DNA of 28,492 nt from NCBI GenBank assembly GCA_003344405.1, contig NOWV01000389.1:1-28492 (forward strand), written 5' to 3'. The translations under genes and the position numbers were made by a program. Source of the stretch: Trichoplax sp. H2 (taxonomy: Eukaryota; Placozoa; Uniplacotomia; Trichoplacea). The notes beneath the pieces are model-generated. The model had not been told where the DNA came from, did no database searches, and saw only the letters and a program-made list of their open reading frames with translations. This document shows, in pieces, positions 18,295-27,211 of this stretch. How positions within the stretch are numbered: position 1 is the stretch's first letter; every line of letters starts with the position of its first letter.

Positions 18295-20742
18295 TTATAC
18301 CAAGTTTTGATTGGGACGATCTTTGTTTAACGTAATTGAAGGATCAAATCCTAGTGCCGACAGAAAATCTTCAATCGTTGATAACCGTTTTTGAGAAATG
18401 CTAAAAAACTGACAATGCTTAGAAGTAATGCTGTACAGTTCAATCAATTGATCTTTTGCGAGATCCAAATTGTCTTCTTGGCCGATTACAACTTGTAGTA
18501 GAGCATAATTTAGTCTAGCTACTACGATTAACTCTTGTAAGTGATTAGTACAGCAGGTTTCCTTACCATCGATTCGATACTTATTAGACATACTTTCGTG
18601 ACTGGACCTATTTAAATACTGATCCTTGGGCAATTTGCGTAAACTATATCCTTTAAAGGCTATATCTAAAGCTTTAGCTGCTTCTTTTAATTTAAGACTG
18701 GTAAAAATAGTCTCAAAAATAGTACTCGCTTTCTCTTCTAATGATGAAGCCGGATCATTCGTAAACTTAATCGTATTACTGATTAAAGTTTCGCCTAAGA
18801 TTATTAGGAGATAGGCAATGTCATCAGGACGAAAATTATGATGTAGTAGATCGTCAATAAACTCGATGGGTCTAATCTTAATCGATTTCCCCTTTTTGTA
18901 ACGAAAAAGTCTACTATCCGTTTCCTTACTTTCGTTGTAATTAGAGGATAACGTTTCTAGAAACTCATCATACTTCTCCTGATGATACAATTCTATTGCA
19001 TCGCCAATTAACTTACTTAGATTTTCACGAATTTTTGGCTCTCTTAATAACTGCATTCCTTTTTGCAAACAGCAATAACCGTTGAAGATGCCAATCACCC
19101 CGAAAAAAATATTACCTATTGAATTAAAGAATATTCCTGCAGGGTCTACTCTAGTTCCAGGAACACTTCTAGATTTCACTACTTTGGAGATAATGGAGCT
19201 TGCTACTGCAAAACTCAACAGAACTAAACTAATTCCTGCGCCTATTACTAAAGTACCTTTCTTGCGATAACTAACAGCTTCGCTATTAGTGTGTATACGA
19301 GTAATTTCTTCGTTTGGAGTAGTATAACTCGCTAATCGTGCTTGTAGACTTGATAATTCTTGTAGAGCCAGTTTAGCAATTTCTCGGCGAACAAACTGTC
19401 GCCGACGATGTCTTCCTGAATAAGTGGAGATAGCAGGCAATCTTTCGTTACAGAGTACTAATGACTGATTATCATAGTAAAGAGAGAGAGCTTGACTTTG
19501 GATAGGTGGCTTTCTTTGAAGATTCCTTCTATTATTGATTATAGTTTCTGACTGTACAAGAGCATTAGCTGGAGTTGGTGATTCAATTTTGGATACATTT
19601 CGGTAGATTTCCATAAACTCAGAGTCAGTAGCATCATCACATTGTAAAAAGATACGCAAGGCACCAAAAGTATACATCTGTGACTCAAACAAATTGTCCG
19701 CGGCACGTAAAATAGTAGCTATATGTTTCCTAATTTCAACTTGTCGATGGCGATAATGCGTAAACTTTGACGAGCCTTGGTTTTGAATCGCTATGGCATC
19801 GGCTATTTTGCAAGCAGCTCGATATTGCTGGTAACAGAGTTGAGCATTGTCTTTCTGAAAATCAAGCTGTTCTTGAAGTGTTTTGTCATGGTAATCTTCA
19901 CGTTTTAAAATCCTTAAGCGATCGAATTGACCTTTACTAACATTTTGCCAATCAATGATTAATGCTAAATATTCTTCAGCTTTACTGATATGAAAATCGA
20001 TATATCTTTCTGGTTCAGACGAGCCAACCACTTGTTGCAATCGTAGTAAAGCAATTTCCTCTTCTTCGTCTAATATTTTCAAAAAATGGATGAAAACGTC
20101 GTTTTTCGAACATTGAGGAAATTGTTCTGGATGAAATTGAGCCAATAAATGATAGCGTTTGCTAATATTTTTTTCTGTTAATTCAACTCCGTGAAAGAAG
20201 CTTTCTCGAAACTCTGCCTCTTTACTGAGACATAATTTGACCACTTCTGCAGCTCGTTGATTTAGATATTTTTGTAATATTTTACGTAATTCACGTTCTT
20301 CCATCAGCACTTCTGAAAAATCATTCCAATGAATTTCTGGATTTTCTTGCTTGGATAAATTCGCATTGCTTTGATGTACGAGTACATTCACGTTTTTCTT
20401 AGCAGAGTTTAATTTGTTTACTAAATCCAATTGCAACTCATCTAAAGCTATTATGAGATCAAAATAATTTTTTTGTGTTTGAAGGACCTTTTGCAACGAT
20501 GGAAATGGCTTTTCTATTGATTCTATAAAACGTTCTATTAACTGGAATGATTCTGGAGTAATGTGAGAACGTAATTTTTCCAATTTTCCAGACAGAACAT
20601 TAATATCGATTATGCCGGACTCGAAATCATTTTGAACCATTTCGCAATCCATCATATCATTCGTCTGTATAGGACTAGATCGAACTCCAGGCTCTGAACA
20701 ATCGTCATCTTGATGACTATGAGATATAGTCATTTGCGACAT
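18295..20742 (-). CDS. Unnamed 815-aa J-domain-like protein with central hydrophobic segments, single exon
   Basis: I do not recognise this protein by name. Residues 1-40 are acidic and probably disordered. Residues 45-125 are helical. Residues 145-240 contain a J-domain-like segment in which KNISKRYHLLAQFHPEQFP resembles helix II and the HPD loop of DnaJ proteins, but the tripeptide is HPE (204-206). This would be expected to weaken classical Hsp70 activation. Residues 250-365 are strongly conserved with the neighbouring 737-aa protein (YLALIIDWQNVSKGQFDRL, YQQYRAACKIADAIAIQNQ). A basic GRHRRRQFVRREI stretch lies at 443-455. Hydrophobic segments at about 496-517 and 534-556 could form a membrane hairpin. 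The C-terminal part is helical, with ILGETLIS and ARLNYALL blocks. The start at 20742 is fixed by an in-frame TAA nine bases upstream. No intron interrupts it, unlike the intron-rich neighbour. Confidence 0.88.
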   Translation of the reverse strand: MSQMTISHSHQDDDCSEPGVRSSPIQTNDMMDCEMVQNDFESGIIDINVLSGKLEKLRSHITPESFQLIERFIESIEKPFPSLQKVLQTQKNYFDLIIALDELQLDLVNKLNSAKKNVNVLVHQSNANLSKQENPEIHWNDFSEVLMEERELRKILQKYLNQRAAEVVKLCLSKEAEFRESFFHGVELTEKNISKRYHLLAQFHPEQFPQCSKNDVFIHFLKILDEEEEIALLRLQQVVGSSEPERYIDFHISKAEEYLALIIDWQNVSKGQFDRLRILKREDYHDKTLQEQLDFQKDNAQLCYQQYRAACKIADAIAIQNQGSSKFTHYRHRQVEIRKHIATILRAADNLFESQMYTFGALRIFLQCDDATDSEFMEIYRNVSKIESPTPANALVQSETIINNRRNLQRKPPIQSQALSLYYDNQSLVLCNERLPAISTYSGRHRRRQFVRREIAKLALQELSSLQARLASYTTPNEEITRIHTNSEAVSYRKKGTLVIGAGISLVLLSFAVASSIISKVVKSRSVPGTRVDPAGIFFNSIGNIFFGVIGIFNGYCCLQKGMQLLREPKIRENLSKLIGDAIELYHQEKYDEFLETLSSNYNESKETDSRLFRYKKGKSIKIRPIEFIDDLLHHNFRPDDIAYLLIILGETLISNTIKFTNDPASSLEEKASTIFETIFTSLKLKEAAKALDIAFKGYSLRKLPKDQYLNRSSHESMSNKYRIDGKETCCTNHLQELIVVARLNYALLQVVIGQEDNLDLAKDQLIELYSITSKHCQFFSISQKRLSTIEDFLSALGFDPSITLNKDRPNQNLV

Positions 20743-23119
20743 ATTAAGTTATTAACATTACCAGGAGATGATGAAGAAGATAAAATGATGTGGATTACTG
20801 TAAACGACTTTAGGAAAAAAAAATCGATATGTCTACTTCAACAACAATGTATGTCCGGTAGTCCAAGCAAAGATAAATTTACTCAATTTTTAGACTTGCA
20901 GTAATTTATGAAGTTAACTGATGAATCAAAGGTACATAAAGTAACGATATGTAAATATCATTACAAGAGATAAAAATTACTTTCGGAACCACTTCCCTGT
21001 TTTCATTAATTTACATATGACCTAATAAATTCCAGGAGTGCTTTCTAGTGATTGATGGCACGGCATTGAATGAATACAATCGTTTCGGAACTGACACAAT
21101 CACGGCTAATTTAATGTTCAGCTATAGAAAGTTCTATTTATGCTCTACAATTAGAAACGGTTTATTATTTTTATCATAACAAGACACGAATTGTCTTAAG
21201 TACCTTTACAATGTATCATTAAACCTCATCGTCTACTACGCGCTACAGGGTGTTGCCGTAGCGGACGCGATGGTTAGTTTCCATTTTAGAAATGTTATCG
21301 GTGTATACCGTTAAAGGCGATGACCGAAGCAAAGGCATGTATAAGATTAACTATTAACTGTGCAAATATAAGGCAACTGCTTTACATTTTGCGATGAATA
21401 TTAAATACTTCTATAATATAATAATCAAAAATAATCTATCCTATCAGAATCATTTAACTCAGTAAGTACGAGTATATCGATAATGCATCCTTAGAAAACC
21501 TTCATTTTCTAAAAAGCAAATCTATGCCTATTGCTACAAGTTCAGTAATCTATAGTTGATAGCAAATCATAATGAGTAATCTTCGATGTAATGGTTATTC
21601 TTTCTACAGAACTTATCCGTCCGTTATGAGCATGGTAAGGCAGTACAAACTGCAATGCCCTTGGCCATTGACTTAAACATTCTTTAAGATTGACCGTAAC
21701 AGCTAACACTAATGCAAATTACATGAAACAAGTAAATTATTTTAGTAATATTGCTAAATGCGACACCACGGTATAGACATATAGATTTTATTTTATGTAT
21801 CATATGTACAAGGCGAGCAAGCAGTTGGGTGATGTACTTTGTGTTATAGTGGATGATTATAAATACTGTTGGTTCTGAAATAAAGATTATGCTTCATTGC
21901 AGATCAGGTCGAGAGCGTATTACTGCGGTAATAAAATTAAGTCTCTATAGAGGCCCTAGAATCTTTTCAATTACTTTTTTTTTGTGTCAGGGCCAAGAGA
22001 GTGTAATAATTTGGAGTTTATACTCAAGGCTAAACCAAGAGGTGTGATTGCAGAGGATGTGATAATGTTTTAATAGCGTCAAAGGGGTATAGAATGAAAC
22101 GGCAATAACCAAAGCTAAATTATAAAGAGAAATTTTAATACAACTAGTATACGGTAGCTGTTTTACGCTCTGCGGTGACTATATTAATAATTTACCTGCA
22201 ACTGCCTTACTATTACTTGTTACTTGTTTCTATATAAATATAGAAGTAGGTATAATGAAAATTAGTTATTGGTTAGATGCAAAATGTAAAAGATCGTAGT
22301 AAAGAATGTAAATCTAGCGGTTTTATCGTACAGTTATACATCTTAGCAAGATACTGGGTGAAAGTTAGCCGAAAGAGAGAGATATAGTTCTACTATGGAA
22401 AATTACTTGGGATGCTCACTGTAAATTATCTACGAAAGTACGTTAGAATATTCTTTCTTCTCCGTGATGTTACATATTATCCCTACTAGTTGGCTAAGAG
22501 CATTGTTAGAATTCCATAGATTAGTACAACTCTCCTCATTGCTTTATGTAATCCAATTACAACATTCTACTTTTTATTTTCATATCTCCTTAAGCTGAAC
22601 TACTAAGTTACAACATCTTTTATGCGCTACAAAGTGATTGGTGATATCTTAACATCAGAATTATAATTTTACTTAAAAGGCAGTAACTAATCATGTAAGT
22701 TCAGAAAGATCAAACTATCATGCAACTAATTAGATTTACTAGGTAATAAATCTGTTATACATGGTTTATAACTAAATTGATACACTTTTTTGTCAGTAAA
22801 ATTACTGTTAGACGTGCATAAGCCTTAGCGCTTTACGAAAATTAAAGATCGACTAGCAATTAATTATGGTCTTGATAAAGAGGTCGAATTCACATAATGT
22901 TTACTTGCAAGATAAACTCTACTGTAATCTAATTGACTACTCATAAAAAACGCACTTACGACTCTATCATAGACCTTTCAGCTTCATCTTATTATCATTA
23001 ACTAATTTTTACTTACAGTGAATGACAGTCACCGCATTTCTGCGATAAAATCTACATAGAAGACTGTTAAAATTTAGCCTACTTTGCATCATGTGTCTAC
23101 AGTCTTATGCGTTCTCTTA
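20743..23119. other. Intergenic region between the two J-domain-like genes
   Basis: No supported gene. At 20743-20904 the plus strand is open to a TAA at 20902-20904 with reasonable codon use (PGDDEEDKMMWITVNDF is part of it), and an AG acceptor precedes it. With no partner exon or recognisable motif I leave it uncalled. A GC-rich stem-loop lies at 21227-21272. The rest is AT-rich and featureless. It presumably contains the promoter of the 815-aa gene and the 3' end of the 737-aa gene. Confidence 0.45.
21227..21272. repeat. GC-rich stem-loop of unknown role
   Basis: CGCTAC (21241-21246) and GTAGCG (21258-21263) form a perfect inner stem around an 11-base loop. CATCG at 21227 and CGATG ending at 21272 extend it as an outer stem with a bulge. 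It stands out from the AT-rich surroundings. It could be a small RNA or a repeat remnant; no box motifs are seen that would identify a snoRNA class. Confidence 0.3.
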
Positions 23120-25333
23120 TCAGCTATAAAGATGGGCTAATATCGACATGAAATTTTCAGTAGCCAATAGTAGATATTCAGAAAGGTCAAATAATTCCTT
23201 ATCTCTTTCAACGATTGTAGTAATTTCAGCCATTTGATTTTTTGCGCAAGCGAAATTGTCCTGACCTAATGTGAGATTAATTATGACATAATTTAGTCGA
23301 GCTTGTAGAGCTATCTCTTGCAAGCGACTAGTAAATGGCGATTTTTTGCTACGTTGCAAATCTTCATCTGGCAGATCATACCATAACTTTTTTAGAAGCT
23401 GAGAAATTTTTGTAATTTTCCATGCTTGCTTATCGTTAGTTACTTTAACATAAGCGTTGACTTTCTCATCTAATTCTTTAGCATCGCTTATTAATTTTGA
23501 ATTTTCGAAAATCTCGCTAAATAGGTCTGCTGCCATCATTCGTCGTGCGCATTTTGTTGTCTTTTTGAACGTAATATTTTCATTGATTATAGTTTCGCCC
23601 AAGACAAGAAAGAGTAGGGCAATACCAACAGGATGAAAATTATAATTTAATAGCTTTTGAATCAACTCTTTTGCATCGATATTAATCTTAGAATCTCTCT
23701 CAAATAAAAAAAGTGTTTCGATTAGTTCCTTATCACGAGAGTAATTTCCTGATAGTATTTCTAGGAATTCATTGCAGTTTTGGGAACTGAGAGATTCCAT
23801 TGCGCTTGTAATTATTCGAATTAGCGTTTTTTGCTTGTTTATTTCCGCGAAATGTTCCTTTCCTTGCTCAATACGTTTACAGCCATCGTAAATGGCTAGT
23901 GCGCCCAGTAATATTCTAAGTGATCCTCCTGCTGTAATAGTATCATTTTTTATAATTGATATGATGTTTTTACCAACTGACCAAATACCGCCTCCTGCTT
24001 CAACGTATCCTCCGCCTAAATACAAACTTCCTTTAATGAGGTGCTCATTCAACCTAAATGCAAGCCTTGCTTGTGGCCAAGAATACAGAATTAATTGTGT
24101 CTCTGAACTAGTTAAAGTTGATATTATCAAATCTTCAAATTTGCTTATCACTAGATGTTGCAATCTATGCCGTCCTCCTATAGTTGCGATTGAAGGTAAT
24201 GTAGTTTCAAATGAAACTAGCTGTAGATTCTTCTTATTTTGGCCTGATTGTTCTAGCTGAGGATCATGTATATTTTCCTCTAAAATTTGTGATTTAGCCT
24301 TGTGTATAATATTTATGGCCTTATTAATTTCAGCATCGGTAGCGAATTCAGCTTCAAGCAACAAAAATAGGGCACCAAAGGCGTATAATTGCGACTCGAA
24401 CGGAAACTTAGCCACTCGTAAAGCAGTGGACATATTTTGTCTAAGTTCGATTTGTCGACGTTTATAGACATTCGATAGATGTGAGTCCTGATTTTGGATT
24501 GCTGTTTCATCCGCAACGTCGCAAGCAGCTTGATATTGTTCGTAGCATAATCTAGCAAATCTTATTTTATTAAGGCGTTGATCTTTTGCATTAGTGTTCT
24601 CGTAATCTTCGGGTTGTAGTATCTTTAGGCGATCAAAATGGCGTTTATTGACTTCTTGCCAATCAATAAGTAAAGTTAGATACTCATCTGCTCTTCGTTT
24701 ATGATAATCAAAATTTTTCTCTAGATCTCTTGAATTGATTTTTTGCTTTAATTTCTGCATAGCCTTTTCCCGTTCTTCTACTACAATTATAAAAAACCTT
24801 TCAAAAGTATTTTTGAAACGTGTTGGAAACCGATCAGGGTGAAATCTACAGAGCTGGCGATAGCGTCTCTCAATATTTTCCTTTGTCAACTCAATATCGA
24901 ATAGAGTCTTTCGCCATTCTGCTTCATTGCAAAGAAATTGTTCGACTAGTTCTACTCCTCTTTGATCCAATATCTTTCGTAAATTTACACGAAGCTCTTG
25001 TTCATTCGTTACAAACTGTTCAGGTAATTGCCTATCTAGATTCTCTTCATTGGATTCTTGGATATTCATACAGAGCTTTTCTCGAATATTGCATAAAATG
25101 TTAGTTAATTGTAATTTATAATTATTGAGACATCTCATAACGCCCCCAAAAGCTGATAGTGCATCAATGAACGCCTCGAATGACTCAAAAGGGCTTTTTA
25201 TGAGTTTAAGACACTGCCGTATTTCCTGGTAGGACTCGATGCTAATGTAGGGCTTTATTCTCGACAGAATTGCAAAGAGATCGCTAGTATCCTCAGTCTT
25301 GGGGTCTACGTCATTTCTAGCTCCGTCTTCCAT
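23120..25333 (-). CDS. Unnamed 737-aa J-domain-like protein with glycine-rich central segment, single exon
   Basis: Paralogue of the 815-aa protein, colinear along nearly its whole length. The J-like segment at about 113-198 has the canonical HPD tripeptide at 165-167 within ENIERRYRQLCRFHPDRFP, so this copy could bind Hsp70. Conserved blocks follow: FDYHKRRADEYLTLLIDWQ, HFDRLKILQPEDY, YEQYQAACDVADETAIQNQ and FESQLYAFGAL (about 208-322), then LPSIATIGGRHR (379-390). The central segment differs from its paralogue. At 432-484 it is rich in Gly (LYLGGGYVEAGGGIWSVG, then TAGGSLRILLGALAIYDG), like a glycine-zipper membrane hairpin. The C-terminal half repeats the ALLFLVLGETII and RLQEIALQARLNYVI blocks. 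No signal peptide is visible. It is a single uninterrupted exon in the same orientation as its paralogue, 2.4 kb away. Function unknown; a co-chaperone or a membrane-acting protein are possibilities. Confidence 0.88.
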   Translation of the reverse strand: MEDGARNDVDPKTEDTSDLFAILSRIKPYISIESYQEIRQCLKLIKSPFESFEAFIDALSAFGGVMRCLNNYKLQLTNILCNIREKLCMNIQESNEENLDRQLPEQFVTNEQELRVNLRKILDQRGVELVEQFLCNEAEWRKTLFDIELTKENIERRYRQLCRFHPDRFPTRFKNTFERFFIIVVEEREKAMQKLKQKINSRDLEKNFDYHKRRADEYLTLLIDWQEVNKRHFDRLKILQPEDYENTNAKDQRLNKIRFARLCYEQYQAACDVADETAIQNQDSHLSNVYKRRQIELRQNMSTALRVAKFPFESQLYAFGALFLLLEAEFATDAEINKAINIIHKAKSQILEENIHDPQLEQSGQNKKNLQLVSFETTLPSIATIGGRHRLQHLVISKFEDLIISTLTSSETQLILYSWPQARLAFRLNEHLIKGSLYLGGGYVEAGGGIWSVGKNIISIIKNDTITAGGSLRILLGALAIYDGCKRIEQGKEHFAEINKQKTLIRIITSAMESLSSQNCNEFLEILSGNYSRDKELIETLFLFERDSKINIDAKELIQKLLNYNFHPVGIALLFLVLGETIINENITFKKTTKCARRMMAADLFSEIFENSKLISDAKELDEKVNAYVKVTNDKQAWKITKISQLLKKLWYDLPDEDLQRSKKSPFTSRLQEIALQARLNYVIINLTLGQDNFACAKNQMAEITTIVERDKELFDLSEYLLLATENFMSILAHLYS

Positions 25334-26066
25334 AGTATTAGATGGGGATAAGTCTTGTAATTTCCTATATTTTTATTCAATATCAATTCTGATATTACTT
25401 AAGAGAAATAACTGCCACTTAACGGCATTATGATAACAACAGTAATCGAAATGGTTTACAATTCTTAATAAAAATACCTTCAGCAGCGATAAGATGGAAG
25501 ATTATCTTTTCTTCTTAATAACTATGAATATTCAGTTTTGGGATTACTTTAAGGTTTTACAGCTACGGTAGTAATTTCTTTTTATTCGGTATTTTAGCGT
25601 TATAGCTGATCTTTGAAATTTATCTTTCGACGGAGAGCCTTTGAAGTGCTCCTAAATGAAATAAAATCCTGTCTTGCTTTATTTATTTTCGAAGCTTTGG
25701 TAAGGTCAATTACAGAGGTTACCGTACTTCCTGGTTTTGATGTTTTCGATTCAAACAATGATCCTTAACACGCCTTCTGAGATGATTTGCATAGCAGCGG
25801 TCATTTTAATTTATACAATGCTGAACGATAGAATCACTGCTGTGACTAATTCAAAGGAACGGAAAGTTAATTTCAGCCACAAAACTATTTCCCGAAAGTA
25901 AGGAGTAAAACAAATAGGGTTTATGACATCATCAATTTGGGAGTTACTTTCCAATTTTGTTTGGTTTCTAGTTGAAATGATAAGATCCCAAGATGCTTTG
26001 TACACTATTCTTCAGTGATACTTTTAGTTAGGGTAATTAATACTACGGCTAATTAACTTAACTTAA
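25334..26066. other. Upstream region of the 737-aa gene, nothing recognisable
   Basis: About 730 bases between the start of the 737-aa gene and the duplicated CARD block. Only short chance frames are present. It should contain the promoter of the 737-aa gene, but I see no convincing core element. Confidence 0.4.
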
Positions 26067-26294
26067 CTAGATCTTCTGATCGAGCCAAGTGCTGTTCAAA
26101 AAGGTTTGATACTTCTTAAGATGTTGTACAAGTTTGTTTGCTCTTTCTTTATCAGATCCAACACTGATTTCTTCAGCTTCACCAAGATCAATAATATTTC
26201 CTTCTATTAAGTCACCCCAAATTTCCCCAACATTTATGCCTAAGAAATTCTCGTAATTTTGGGGGATAACTAGCCTAATATCATGTGTAGCCAT
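26067..26294 (-). pseudogene. Truncated CARD copy, 75 codons (broken duplicate of APAF1-like exon 1)
   Basis: Starts with the same MATHDIR as the APAF1-like CARD and follows it to about residue 60 (VGEIWGDLIEGNIIDL, DKERANKLVQHL). It then departs into an unrelated tail ending KYQTFLNSTWLDQKI and a TAG. Helices five and six of the CARD are therefore missing or replaced. No NB-ARC exons lie downstream of it on the minus strand before the 737-aa gene. The frame is open, so a short CARD-only protein is conceivable, as known for decoy regulators of caspases in other animals, but loss of the last helices makes a non-functional relic more likely. Almost all differences from the parent change amino acids. 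Confidence 0.75.
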
Positions 26295-27211
26295 ATTTCA
26301 TTAGGAGAGGTCATTTGGTCTAGAATTAAAACTATTAATGAAATCCGATGGAGAGAGATTTAATCTAATAACAGTAATAATTAGGCTGTTTATTTATGTT
26401 TTATTAATGTTAGCTACAGCTATAGTACTGCAAACAATGTACTTACAATCCAAATTATCAGGTGGCTGCTTACTTGGGCACTTTGTTGAATCTCGTTGCT
26501 ACCCTTAGTGGCGTTAATATGAGTTAACGCCACTTCTTTACTGTGGATGAAACTGATGAATTAATTGCTATTACGGTTTTACAGTTTGTTTGGTAGCACA
26601 TGTATTTTGTTACGGTGTATATTGTCTTAGTCTACGCGTCCCATGCATTTTCAAGAGTAGTTATATCATCTATGATTGTCTGTGATTAGGTTCATTTCGT
26701 TTCCTATCGATACATTTATGAATCATATAAATCTCGCAGAGGCTAAGAATAAAGATCAGTTTACGCGTGCTATCGGAGCAGTAATGAGTGTGACAGTCCC
26801 TTTTTCTCGTTTTTAGTGATAATACTTGCTGTTAATGCATTGTAGTTTGTGCAGAGAAATCTTGAAGAAATCTCAAAAAGTAGCTAACCTTTCTTAATAT
26901 AATTATCGTTAAAATAAAGGATTTATGGTTGACCTCAAATTAACAATTCTGGTATCTAACAATGTTATTATTCAAATGCGAGTGTTTATTCTTGTTCCTC
27001 AATTGTCTGTTATTGCTGCATAATATTTATTTATACTCAAAATTACAACAAAGAATATTACGCTTACATTCCTGAGCTTGCTAAACAAAAAGCTATGCAA
27101 TATACAGGGCTCTTATCTTAGACAATTAGTACATTTTTGATAGGCCGAATTGCATAATCCTACATAGAAATTAAAGCCAGAAGTGACGTACATAAGTTGA
27201 TAGTAGATATT
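26115..27211. repeat. Segmental duplication, block B
   Basis: Direct repeat of 14283-15743 without the LTR, so it shows the empty target site at about 26602. Identity ends near 27211, where both copies last share GACGTACATAAGTTGAT. 26846-26968 is identical to 15377-15499. A perfect hairpin AGTGGCGTTAA/TTAACGCCACT with a 6-base loop is at 26507-26534, a stronger version of the one in block A. Confidence 0.85.

Noticed and set aside
23892-24260. 122-codon plus-strand frame
   Set aside because: Antisense shadow of the 737-aa gene, which has conserved paralogue blocks on the minus strand.
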